Shown one piece after another: positions 1 to 8,839 of a stretch of DNA of 17,522 bases. This DNA is from Temnopleurus reevesii (Eukaryota > Echinodermata > Echinoidea > Temnopleuroida > Temnopleuridae). The translations under genes were made by a program, and so were the position numbers. The stretch is taken from contig BQKZ01000855.1 in NCBI GenBank assembly GCA_036244855.1, positions 80,696 through 98,217 on the forward strand, written 5' to 3'. The notes beneath the pieces were generated by a model, which saw only the letters and a list, made by a program, of their open reading frames with translations, had not been told where the DNA came from and made no database searches. Each line of letters begins with the position of its first letter. Position 1 is the first letter of the stretch.

Positions 1-35
<35 letters not shown>
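1..35. repeat. poly-G homopolymer, 35 bases
   Basis: The window opens with 35 consecutive G residues, directly followed by a small palindromic stretch (CTCAGCTGAG, then AGCTAGCT). A pure G run of this length at the very edge of a sequence is either a true (G)n tract or a sequencing or assembly end artefact. The sequence alone cannot separate the two. Confidence 0.95.
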
Positions 36-227
36 CTCAGCTGAGCTAGCTGACAAGCAAAAAAAAAAAGAAGAAGAAAAGAAGAAAAGGTCATCGCCTA
101 ATTTTGGAAGGCTTTTTTTTCGCCTTTGTTAGTTCGGCGGCTATATGTAAAGTACATTTTTTGTTTTGATTTGGATTGTCAGAAAGTTTTTTTCAAGTGC
201 GATTTAAGTGCAATCCTGGCTAGCGCC
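36..227. other. unassigned leader with A-rich tract
   Basis: Non-coding sequence with an A/G-rich stretch at about 60-90 (A11 followed by AAG repeats), then T-rich sequence. No gene or repeat family is recognised here. Confidence 0.6.
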
Positions 228-497
228 TGCACTCTCCTCCCCTTCTCTCTCTTCCTTTCTCTATCTCTGTCTCTCTCTCCCCCTCTTCTCTCTCTCTCTC
301 TCAATCTCTCTCTCTCCCTTCTCTCTCTCAATCTTTCTCTCTTTCTCTCTCTCTATCTCTTACTTTCTCCCTCTCTCTATGCCCCTCTCTCTTTCTCTCT
401 TGTTCACACACTCTCTCTGTCTCTTTCTCCCCTCTTTTTCTCTTCCTTTCTCCCCCCTCCCTCCAACCATCTCTCTCCCTCTCTCTCTATTTCCATG
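228..497. repeat. (CT)n-rich low-complexity tract
   Basis: About 270 bases composed almost entirely of C and T on the plus strand, mainly CTCTCT runs with interspersed TTT and CCC. The open frames across it (Ser/Leu/Pro-rich on plus, Arg/Glu/Gly-rich on minus) are by-products of the dinucleotide repeat and not genes. Confidence 0.95.
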
Positions 498-898
498 ACT
501 CTCTCTTCTTGTAGTACATGCATAAACACTGCAAAAACGAGGGGTCAAATGCTTTCCTCTCCTTGCTCAGTCTCGGTTATGATATGTCTATGTTAACAGG
601 GTGGCAGAAAATATTTAGACGTCTTGAAAGAGGATACATTATAGCTGATGTCGTTTTTGAACAACTTTCCCCAGTTGGATAGATTTAACACTGACTTGGT
701 ATTCATAATGTGCAATTCCAGGAAAGTGTTAGAACAACACTGGTGATACACACTGCTATAAATTGTGTTTGCATTTTTTACAAAAAAGTGGGAAGAGGCT
801 GGAGCCCCCTAGCAGCTCTGTGGGCCATGCATTGTAATCGCTCAAATTCAACTGGAATTGCACAATTCAAATACCAATATAGTATTAAACAACACTCT
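498..898. other. unassigned, with a possible diverged MITE remnant
   Basis: No gene is seen. At 592-640 the sequence runs GTTAACAGGGTGGCAG, then AGACGTCTT and GAGGATA. This resembles, in the same order, the 3' arm of the CAG-site MITE at 2816-2870 (GTTAAGAGGGTGGCAC, AGACGCCTT, GAGGATA). A matching 5' arm is not visible, so this would be a half element or solo remnant. The similarity is short and could be chance. Confidence 0.35.
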
Positions 899-1187
899 GG
901 CCCGTATTCCGATAGCGAGGTTTAAGTTAACCCTGGTTTAAATATGTGGTTTAAGTATGGGAAGCCAAAAGAGGCTTGAATCTATAGCAGTCGATGTTTA
1001 ATTTACCAGCACATTTGACACTCATAGTATTCAAAATAGTTTTCTACATTATCAAAGCTTGGGAAAAGAGAGCAGTTAACATAAAAATTATACATTGTAA
1101 ATTAAGTTTTGGCACTTTTGGCTTACCATACTTAAACCACAGATTTAGACCAGGGTTTACTTAAACCTCGCTATCGGAATACGGGCT
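899..1187. mobile_element. non-autonomous DNA transposon (MITE) with about 75-bp terminal inverted repeats
   Basis: The two ends are near-perfect inverted copies. The left end begins GGCCCGTATTCCGATAGCG and the right end, read on the minus strand, begins AGCCCGTATTCCGATAGCG. Similarity continues for about 75 bases with only scattered mismatches. The roughly 140-bp interior is AT-rich and encodes nothing. The target duplication is ambiguous: taking the ends as 899/1187 gives a 3-bp TCT on both sides, while taking them as 900/1186 gives CTCTG versus TTCTG. No transposase is present, so mobility would need an enzyme supplied elsewhere. The superfamily is not assigned. Confidence 0.85.
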
Positions 1188-1202
1188 TCTGGGTCACATA
1201 GA

Positions 1203-1298
1203 ACCCCGGAAGCAACACGATTCACCCAGACTCGTTGTTCTGAGGCAGTTAACTGTGAATTAAAAAAGAGTCAGGGTGAATCGTGTTGCTTCCGGGGT
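1203..1298. repeat. near-perfect inverted repeat (hairpin or small MITE)
   Basis: 1203-1227 and 1274-1298 are exact reverse complements over 25 bases (starting ACCCCGGAAGCAACACG). After one A-A mismatch the pairing continues for five more bases (GACTC/GAGTC), leaving a 34-base loop that contains the palindrome AGTTAACT. Weaker symmetry continues outward to about 1187 and 1320 (TCACATAGAACCCC against CTCATATAAGGACCCC), suggesting a small MITE abutting the preceding element. No coding content. Confidence 0.85.
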
Positions 1299-1320
1299 CC
1301 TTATATGAGAGCGGGGCTTT

Positions 1321-1902
1321 AGCAGTGTAAAATATGGTGATACATCTGTCTATTCCCTACTTGTTTTCACAATTGTCAATATGTTGGTAAATCAAATAAA
1401 ACACAAAAATTAGAATAATTGAAATACAGATAATGGCAATGATCTTTATTTTTTCATACATACATACATATGTATATCTTACACAACTTGCATAAACACC
1501 TGCGGCAATTTTGACCATCACAATCAAAACATATTTCATATAAAAACCATAATTCATCAACAGATTGAAATTAAATGAGATAATGAGATGACCATTTTGC
1601 CTGAAAATTTACCTGGTATATGAACAGGCAGCATTACAATTTCTTTGCGTCAATTAAAAGAGAAATATTTTGAGTTGTGATAGCAGTGTTCAGATACAGT
1701 TTTAAAGGGAATTCAGTCCCAAAATTATTTTTCAGTCATGCCTGAAATGCTGTTTTACCAATTCTAATTTTCAGTAAGTTATGTTGCGTTTGACGCTCAC
1801 TATATAACTTCCTCAGAGATATAACTGACCAAGTCATTGATGATAAGATATAATCATAAACGTTACAATTCCCTACATAACTTCAGGAAAAATAAGTAAA
1901 GA
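1321..1902. other. AT-rich non-coding sequence
   Basis: No gene is seen. A short (CATA)n microsatellite lies at about 1456-1475. At about 1702-1725 the sequence TTTTAAAGGGAATTCAGTCCC looks like the first bases of a TTAA-type MITE end, but no second end was found. The minus-strand open frame at 1357-1560 has no recognisable features. Confidence 0.5.
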
Positions 1903-2069
1903 AAGTGCCAAATATTTTATTGGGATGTAATAATGGTGACACATTTTTAATAATGAAAGGAAAGAAGCTCCTTTGCTTTGGCTAAGTCACATATATAGAT
2001 TTTCTCGTAACTGTAGGCCTCTATAGGAGTTGCTCTTATTTGTGAATGCACAAGAAGTAAACATAATAT
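1903..2069. repeat. first copy of a 167-bp duplicated segment, ending at a gap base
   Basis: Matches 2072-2239 with a handful of substitutions and small indels. Its last 72 bases (1998-2069) are identical to 3607-3678, whereas the copy at 2072-2239 differs from both, for example CTTACTTG where the other two have CTTATTTG. It ends directly at the N at 2070, so this looks like a contig end rather than a biological tandem duplication. Confidence 0.85.
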
Positions 2070-2070
2070 N
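2070..2070. other. single-N assembly gap
   Basis: One ambiguous base sits exactly between two overlapping versions of the same sequence. With the second N at 3606 it brackets a 1535-bp block, which is the signature of contigs joined with a placeholder. Confidence 0.85.
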
Positions 2071-2342
2071 TAAGTGCCAAATATTTTTTGGGATGTGTAA
2101 TAATGGTGAAACATTTTTAATAGTGAAGGGAAAGAAGCTGCTTTGCTTTGGCTAAGTCACATATATGCATTTTCTCGTAACTGTAGGCCTCTATAGGAGT
2201 TGCTCTTACTTGTGAATGCACAAGAAGTAAACATAATAACTTCAGAGCGCTTCTATCGATTGAAGTCCATTTGCTGGAATTTTGGCCCATTCAATATGAT
2301 CACCTCCATCAAAATATAATATAATATGTAAAGAGATTAATA

Positions 2343-2530
2343 CAGTCTATCCTCGTTATAACGAGGTCATTGGGACCAGTGAAATTACTTCTTAATATTG
2401 AAACCTTGTTATATAAGGGCCAAAATACAATAGAATACATAGAGAATTGACCAGGAAAATTACCTTGTTATTACGAGAGCTCGTTACGAGAGCTCGTTAT
2501 ATTAGTGCTCTTTATAACGAGGTTTGACTG
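2343..2530. mobile_element. 188-bp Tc1/mariner-type (pogo/Tigger-like) MITE with TA target site
   Basis: The ends form inverted repeats: 2343-2360 (CAGTCTATCCTCGTTATA) pairs with 2513-2530, whose reverse complement is CAGTCAAACCTCGTTATA, 16 of 18 matching. TA lies on both sides (2341-2342, 2531-2532). Ends of the form CAGTnnAnCCTCGTTATAACG with a TA duplication are typical of pogo/Tigger-like elements. The interior holds two tandem copies of TTACGAGAGCTCG (about 2471-2496). The related copy near 3782-3790 has only the empty TA site. No transposase is encoded. Confidence 0.85.
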
Positions 2531-2712
2531 TATTAATATTAGAAAAAAAAATCAGGGCAGCTGCTTTCAAGAAAATAAACTGTGTAACTGAGTCATTGCT
2601 TCATTTAGAATTGGGATTTGGAACAAACACTTTAAATTCAAAATCAAAATCATCAAACGTAATACAGCAAATTAGACATCCCCGAACAAATGTGTTTACA
2701 GATAGTGACCAG

Positions 2713-2891
2713 GGGCCGATTGCTCAAAATGGTCTTTGGCTATCCTCTTCCTGCCAAGACGTATTGACTTATTGTGCCACCCTCGTAACATAGACATTAG
2801 AGTTGATACGACTTTGTTAAGAGGGTGGCACAAGAGCTTAAGACGCCTTAGCATGAAGAGGATAGCTAAGACTATTTCATGCAATTGGCCC
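2713..2891. mobile_element. 179-bp MITE with about 77-bp arms and a 3-bp CAG target duplication
   Basis: The arms at 2713-2789 and 2816-2891 are imperfect inverted copies over almost the whole element (ends GGGCCGATTGC and GGGCCAATTGC). The 26-base spacer is the only unpaired part, so the transcript would fold into one long hairpin. CAG occurs on both sides (2710-2712, 2892-2894), and the paralogous or allelic sequence at 3953-3967 reads GTGACCAGAGTCCC with a single CAG, giving the empty site directly. Several DNA-transposon superfamilies make 3-bp duplications, so the superfamily is left open. Confidence 0.88.
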
Positions 2892-3421
2892 CAGAGTCCC
2901 TTATGAACAACCCTTTAATATCTAGACCAAGAACTTTAGGCAGTGATAGATGTGCATCATTATTCCACATAAACAAGGTTGCATTTTGAATTTTATGATA
3001 AATATATATGAGCTTTTAGCCATATTTTATGCGCTAAAATACATCTTTAACCTATCATCATCTAAAAATCATAATTCAATCATAAATCATAATTGTACAA
3101 TTCAAACCATAACTAAAACTACAAAAATAAATAGGGGGCTTGTATATAATGTACAAAATAAAAGTTGACAGTTCATGTTTTAAATAATTTATCTTTTTGC
3201 AATAAATCAAATTCATATAATGATGAAATATTCAGTAATGGGGATTCATAACGTTGATTGAACTTAGAACAAAAGAAGAAGCTCTTTCAAGTGTGCTTCA
3301 AAAGTGATTAAAATCTAACTTCAAATCAATTAAAGTCATGAACTTATCATGTACTTGTTACATATTTGGAATATCAGTAGCTGCAGAAACATAGAAATAT
3401 ATTACCTGTCAACATTTTTAA

Positions 3422-3605
3422 AGCCCAAGTACAGTTTTAGTCAAGATTGTGAAATGTGAATTTTGAGGATATTTATCATGACATGTAATTCTTATATCCA
3501 TTTTTAGACCATAGCATATTTTCTTACAAACTGATTCTTTTGAAAATTTGAATTTGACCGTTAAATCATATTTAGCGCCCTCTCTTGGTTATAGCATTAT
3601 TTTGC
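3422..3605. mobile_element. TTAA-type element, cut by the assembly gap
   Basis: Begins AGCCCAAGTACAGTTTTAG immediately after TTAA (3418-3421) and matches the reverse complement of the last ~185 bases of the complete element at 15650-16157, including a shared block around TTTGAATTTGACCGTTAAAT and TAGCGCCCTCTCTTG. It stops at the N at 3606 with the other end missing. The corresponding place in the second copy (4464-4467) is an uninterrupted TTAA followed by unrelated sequence, so this is an insertion with a visible empty site. Confidence 0.85.
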
Positions 3606-3606
3606 N
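3606..3606. other. single-N assembly gap inside a dispersed repeat
   Basis: The base before it lies in a TTAA element that has another copy at 15650-16157, and the 72 bases after it repeat 1998-2069 exactly. Contig breaks at dispersed repeats are expected in short-read assembly. Confidence 0.85.
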
Positions 3607-4467
3607 GATTTTCTCGTAACTGTAGGCCTCTATAGGAGTTGCTCTTATTTGTGAATGCACAAGAAGTAAACATAATATCTTCAGAGCGCTTTTATCGATT
3701 GGAGTCCATTTGCTGGACTTTTTGCTCATTCAATATAATCATCTCCATCCAGATATATATAATACAATATGTAAAGAGATTAATAATAATATTAGGAAAA
3801 ATCAGGGCAGCCGCTTTCAAGAAAATAAACTTTGTAACTGAGTCATTACTTCATTTAGAATTGGATATGGAACAATCATTTTATTAAAAAATCCAAATTA
3901 TGAAACGTAAAACAGCATTTTAGATATCACTGTACAAAATCTCTTTACAGATAGTGACCAGAGTCCCTTACAAACAACCCTTTAATATCTAGACCAAGAA
4001 CTTTAGGCAGTGATAGATGTGCATCATTATTCCACATAAACAAGGTTGCATTTTGAATGGCATATATCGCATCACATCATTTCTACGTTATAAAACATAT
4101 ACAAGCTTTTAGGCCTATGTTCTTCTGCTAAAATACATCCTTTAATACATTGTTAACGTTTCATCAGCTAAAAATCATAATTTAATTATAAATCATAATC
4201 ATATAATTCAAAACGTGACTAAAACTAGAAAAATAAATAGGAGGCTTATATATAATGTACAAAAAGTTGGCTGTCAATAATTCAATAATATATTTATGTA
4301 ATAAATCAAATTCATGTAATTATGAAATATAAATGACTGAAACAAAAGAGAAGCTATTTTAAGTGTGCTTTGAAAGTGATTAAAATTAAGTTATCATGTA
4401 CTTGTTACATATTTAGAATATCAGTAGCTGCAGAAACATAGAATATATTACCTGTTAACATTTTTAA
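3607..4467. other. second version of the duplicated locus, without the three insertions
   Basis: Corresponds to 2166-3421 of the first version but lacks the TA, CAG and TTAA insertions, so all three pre-insertion sites can be read (about 3782-3790, 3959-3961 and 4464-4467). It also differs by indels, for example extra sequence around 4058-4090. The short frame at 3639-3887 is not a gene: the other version breaks it. AT-rich, non-coding. Confidence 0.8.
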
Positions 4468-6419
4468 CATATCTCAATAATTTGTTCTCAATAGTGAAAC
4501 CATGTAAGGAAAAATACCATCATAAACAGATATAAATCTGACAAAATATATTATAAGATTTCAAATATAGTGAACATCTACTTTGAAAATAAATGTAGAA
4601 TGTTCTGTACTAAGTTCTCAAACATAAGCGCAAAGAAATATATTCTGACAACAGAAGTGCTAATTTCAAAAAGCCTCACACAACAATTGCAGCACAAATG
4701 CTATCTATATCAAAGTACCTTTTCAGTTTAAGTCCTTGTACAATGCTCTTATATTGTCATAACTTTGTTTCTAGTGATTTATATTTCTATTTTGATAACC
4801 TTTATGAATAAAAGTTTACATTGTTTTCATGAAAGATTTCCATCCATTCGGCCATCCATCCATCCATCCATATACCTACATACATTTTTTTCTATCATTC
4901 TTTCTTTCCATGTATTTATATAGTAGTCTTTCTTATTGGCATTTAATTAATGATATGAATAAATAATATAATCCTACTCCGAGTAAGACCTTATACTTCT
5001 GTAAATACCCCCAAATTCAACTGTTTTACATGTTATCAACCACACTGTAACCAATTTTATACATGGCTTTTTTAGTTGTTGCACGGTGTCTCTTGCTCTA
5101 CTACACATCCTGATAAGTGAGCCTATGGTGAAATGAAACAATTAACAAGTGGTCCCTAACTATTTATGAAATTTATTTATGAAATAAATAAAACAAAATC
5201 AGAGCCAGACTAGCCATAATATCACAATAGAAAAGACACTTTGTTTCTACATCAAAAGTTAGCGCAATTTTTCATTGCCAACGGATTGAATGATACCTAC
5301 ATGAAATCAATTTCTGAAATAAAATAGATTGAGACAACTAAGGAATAATTTTTTTCTAAATATCTGCTGATTTCTTCTTTTCAATAATTTGGAATGTTTG
5401 GGAATGGAAGATGGTTACATTAACAATAATAAGAACTTTTGTTGACTTACCATGATATCATCAAGAACATTTTCAAAAAACAGAGAGTCTACGGTGTATT
5501 ATAATCTTTTCTGGATGTCTATATATCACATCACATTTGTTTAATAAAGACGATTCATATGATTTTGATGAATATGAAAGATTTCATCCAGATGCAAATT
5601 ATCTACTCTTTTTAAAAGAAGATACTCAATTAAAATCTTTGTCATGCTAGTGATTTAAAGCTCAGAATGGCGATGTAATAATCCAAGAGTATAAAGGCAA
5701 GGTAAGCAAAAAGTTAAATTCAATTTTAAACTACTATAGTAATCCTGAATCCTGTATTAACAAAAACATCTTATACAGGTTTCATAGACACAACATCTAT
5801 TCTGTTTAATTAGCCAACTAATGCTTGAATTCTGTGATAATTCCAGGCTTTGTGCGAGGACTACTTGTTAATGGAAAGCAATAGTTAAATGATGGATCCA
5901 GCTAGGATATACACAAATTATATAACTTTTTTAATGTCTCACAGATAGATTTCCCATGGGATAAAATTAAGACATAATTATTCCAGGTCCCACATGCCCT
6001 ATTAAATGACAATTAATAAAATTTGATTGATAAAAATCTAACGTGGCAGAATTTTTTAGGAATCTTTTATTATCATACTCTGACTTAAATATCTATTTAC
6101 ATTACTCATAGATAATCATGGATATATTTTGTTAATCATCATTATTATTATCATTATCATTATTATTCATTCTGCAATACAAATAAAACTCAAATACAGA
6201 AAATAACATCCTCATGTAATACCATGATTAAACAATTATTAGATAAAATTTTATATGACCTAAATGTACAACTAATCAACTATGCTAATATTGCATTACT
6301 TACTTGATTTGCAGCTCACTAAATAACCATTTATTTCAAAATCTACCATAATGATAACCAAACTGAACCAGCAGTTTGAAGTTTACAATATCCTTTCATC
6401 TTACAACCCAATAGAACAT
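4468..6419. other. AT-rich intergenic sequence with minor microsatellites
   Basis: Almost 2 kb with no supported gene, RNA or large repeat. Small features are a (CATC)n run at 4841-4871, the near-palindrome TTTATTTATGAAATAAATAAA at about 5169-5189, and an (ATT)n-like run at about 6137-6170. A good minus-strand donor motif (ATG|GTAAGT at about 5448-5456) has no convincing exon behind it. Confidence 0.6.
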
Positions 6420-6645
6420 GGGTGGTGTCTCACCAAATTGTTCTTAAAGTTTCGCTCGACTTTAAGAAAGACTGGGATACATTAATGGGTGTTGCATATG
6501 ATTCTTGATCATTCAGCACAATAACTGATACCAGTTGTGCGTAAAGTTATTATAGGTGTTATATGCATATAATTCTCTATCATTCAGCACAATAACTGAT
6601 ACCAGTCGGGCGTAAAGTCTTTCAGAAGTTGATGAAACATCGCCC
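6420..6645. mobile_element. 226-bp MITE with GGGTGGTGT-type ends
   Basis: The left end GGGTGGTGTCTCACCAA and the right end, read in reverse as GGGCGATGTTTCATCAA, match at 13 of 17 positions. Near the left end is a perfect 8-bp hairpin, CTTAAAGT / ACTTTAAG (6443-6466), and beyond it GAAAGACTGG. A segment of about 55 bases containing CATTCAGCACAATAACTGAT is present twice in tandem (about 6493-6547 and 6563-6618). A diverged relative lies at 17341-17511. No clear target duplication was found. No coding capacity. Confidence 0.75.
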
Positions 6646-8144
6646 GGCTCTCATATCTCTAAAATAGTGCTATCCCAGTTCTAATTTCTTGCTGTAGACT
6701 TTGGTACCTCCTCCAGCATAAAACAAAGAAAATGGATACCAAAATTCTGAATTTTTGGATTAGAAAATAAGATTCTCTTTATATTTTCATATTATTCTAG
6801 TGTGGACAGTTTTAGAAAAAAACATTTAAACATATTTAGTATCATTATCGACATCAACTACAAACTACAGATAGAGCAAAATGCAAAAAGAGGCAGACAT
6901 TAACGTCCTAATACCTACTGTGTAAACCACATACACATACTCAACTTGAGAAAATTGCTCATCTATATACAATCTTTAGAGTTTGTGCAAAAATAAATAT
7001 TGTTTTAGTCAATGATTTATAGTGCTTGAAAGCATGTGCTGCATCTACATAAGATATTAGTCATATTCATTATCTTATCTTGAATACACTGTACATTGAA
7101 GATGTTTTAATAGATTTTGTTAAAATTTATAATAGAGCATCATTCAATTGCTCCTATTTAAACTTCTCTAAGTAATAGATAATCCTTTAATTCTCGTTTT
7201 TATTAATTTCTATGTTTGTCAAATTTCACTGAAGTCGACAACCACATTGTTGTTAACTTCATTTAGAATATTTATAACCAGGGTAAAACATTCTGTTAAT
7301 CTCATCCTGCTTTCATTAATTGCTACCGTAGCCTGCAGGAATGCAAGATTTTCTTTACTTGGTACTACAGATACACTTGGTATGGATTTTCCTCCAAAGC
7401 AGACTAACCAGACAAATTGCGTGAATTAAAGGCAAGTTTTAGTGGCATTACGTCACAGTTTCTACATATAGCAAGATGGCCCACCATGCAGGGTGTGCAG
7501 GATCAGAACAAGATGTTAGGAAAAGATGGTTGACGGCCAATAAAAAACTCTATTCTAAATCTGATCAGCAAATCTAAGCGGTGATTAGTTGGACATAGGA
7601 TAAAAAAAAACCTCATTTTTTTTTCTAACTTTCTTTCTAAAGGATTCTAACCCCACCCTTAATCTGACAGTAGTCATATAAAAATAATACTATGACCAAA
7701 TTTAGAATTAAGAACATAAAATAAGGAAAATGGTTATCTTCCTTATAATTTCTACAAACATTTTTCATCAAAGAGCAAAGATTAAGCTCAAATCCTTTAG
7801 GAAATGTTCAGTAAATTAAAAAAGAAGTAATTGGAACTGTACAATCAATCTAGAATATCAGTATTTTTTTTCATATGAAATATAATCTGTAATTAAATGA
7901 AATGTAATAACATTCAACAAAAAAATTAGCTTCTCTGAAGACAATATAGAACAATCATCACATAAAACATCTTTCCATAAAACTCTCAACTTTGTACATA
8001 ATCAATACATTTCTTCACCAGGTGCTTGTTCAAAAGACTTGATCAATTAGTAACCAACTCGCATCTATGGGTAATTTCTCTATATCTGAGGCTAAATTCC
8101 AGGCTACAAGGTTGAAATGAGGATTATAAATAGAAGGGTTGGAA
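6646..8144 (-). other. 3' flank and probable 3' UTR of the minus-strand gene
   Basis: About 1.5 kb of AT-rich sequence downstream of the stop codon at 8145-8147. Some part of it must be 3' untranslated sequence, but its end cannot be fixed. The 60-codon plus-strand frame at 7247-7429 shows no recognisable motif or partner exons and is not called. Confidence 0.5.
7199..7204 (-). promoter_or_regulatory. candidate polyadenylation signal AATAAA
   Basis: The first exact AATAAA on the minus strand downstream of the stop codon; it would give a 3' UTR of about 950 bases. An ATTAAA lies just beyond at 7187-7192. In such AT-rich sequence the hexamer is expected by chance, so this is only a candidate. 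Confidence 0.3.
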
Positions 8145-8248
8145 TCAATCATGGGTGTCTCGATCGCTCTCCTCTTCTGAGCTGTCTTCCGGTTCTAGGC
8201 CCATGTTGATGATGCCCTCCTTGAGCATTGGTCGTCCTTGGTCTTTAC
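8145..8248 (-). CDS. terminal coding exon of C20orf27/ADISSP homolog (UPF0687 family)
   Basis: The exon follows a CAG acceptor (8249-8251) on the minus strand and starts with the last two bases of a split glycine codon, so the intron is phase 1. It then encodes 33 residues ending in TGA at 8145-8147. Joined to the exon at 10911-11039 it reads RARVLGKDQGRPMLKEG, then an acidic tail (EPEDSSEEES) and a C-terminal Asp. From memory, the human C20orf27 protein has the same layout: an ARV motif, a T/R-PML-x-D/E-G motif and an acidic C-terminus ending in Asp, with almost the same length after the HKEG motif. The family has no enzymatic motif; the mammalian protein is described as a secreted adipose signal (ADISSP), and whether that role applies here is unknown. 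The acceptor is preceded by an unusually long pyrimidine tract. Confidence 0.85.
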
Positions 8249-8251
8249 CTG

Positions 8252-8580
8252 CATGGGGAATGGGAGGAGAGGAAGAGGGGAGGAAAGGATGAGGAGAGGA
8301 AAAGAAGAGGAGAGGAAGAGGGGAGGAGAGAATGAGTATAAGGTGGAGAAAGAGAAAGAGAAGATAACAGAAGGTGGCAAAAGAGAAGGTATAAGAGTGG
8401 TACAGAAAAGAGACAAAGATAATAAAAGAACAGACAGAGTAGAAAAATGATAATAAGACAGAGGATGGGAAGAAATTGGGGGCAAGGGAGTAGAGAAGGG
8501 GGAAGAGGGGGAAAGAGAGGAGCAGTGGGGAAGAGAGGAGATGAAAGAGATGGGGGAGAGGGGAGTAATGGAGAGACAGT
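8252..8580. repeat. GGAGA/GAAGA-type purine-rich low-complexity tract
   Basis: About 330 bases, nearly all A and G on the plus strand, such as GAGGAGAGGAAGAGG repeats, with a less pure middle (8335-8460). On the minus (transcribed) strand it is a polypyrimidine run that ends exactly at the CAG acceptor of the terminal exon. Frames on both strands here are composition artefacts. Confidence 0.9.
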
Positions 8581-8839
8581 TCAGTGAAATTTGTTATATC
8601 GGATCATAGCAGCCAGAGTCATACAACTCACTAAGGGAAATTTCACTTTCCCCGGTTAAATGTTCCCCAATCTCCTCAGACATAAAACGAGTATGCTGCC
8701 CTCTTTTGGCCAATACATATTTCCCATTACTTCTTTCCTTTTTCTTTTCATGCTATTGAATAATTGTTCCATTCTCCCCATCCAATGTATGTCAAAATCA
8801 AAATCAAATTATCTAAATTCACTAAATAATTGTCCTGCC

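Larger units (their letters stand above)
2071..3605. other. probable alternative haplotype of the 3607-4467 locus, inserted in line
   Basis: Apart from three transposon insertions, this block aligns through its length with 1903-2069 plus 3679-4467. Shared landmarks in order include TTCAGAGCGCTT, the ATCAGGGCAG stretch, GATAGTGACCAG, AGACCAAGAACTTTAGG and ATCAGTAGCTGCAGAAAC. Differences are substitutions and small indels, as expected between alleles of a very polymorphic species. It begins at one N and ends at another, the second lying inside a dispersed repeat where an assembler would stop. A real tandem duplication is the alternative. Confidence 0.75.

Noticed and set aside
126..596. 156-codon Ser/Leu-rich open frame and overlapping frames
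   Set aside because: Composition follows the (CT)n tract; no domain, splice signals or plausible protein.
1903..2239. Biological tandem duplication of 167 bp
   Set aside because: The copies are separated by an N, and the first matches 3607-3678 exactly over 72 bases, so an assembly overlap is the better explanation.
5452..5494. Possible 43-bp minus-strand exon (SLFFENVLDDIM) before a GTAAGT donor
   Set aside because: The acceptor lacks a pyrimidine tract, no neighbouring exons were found, and no family is recognised.
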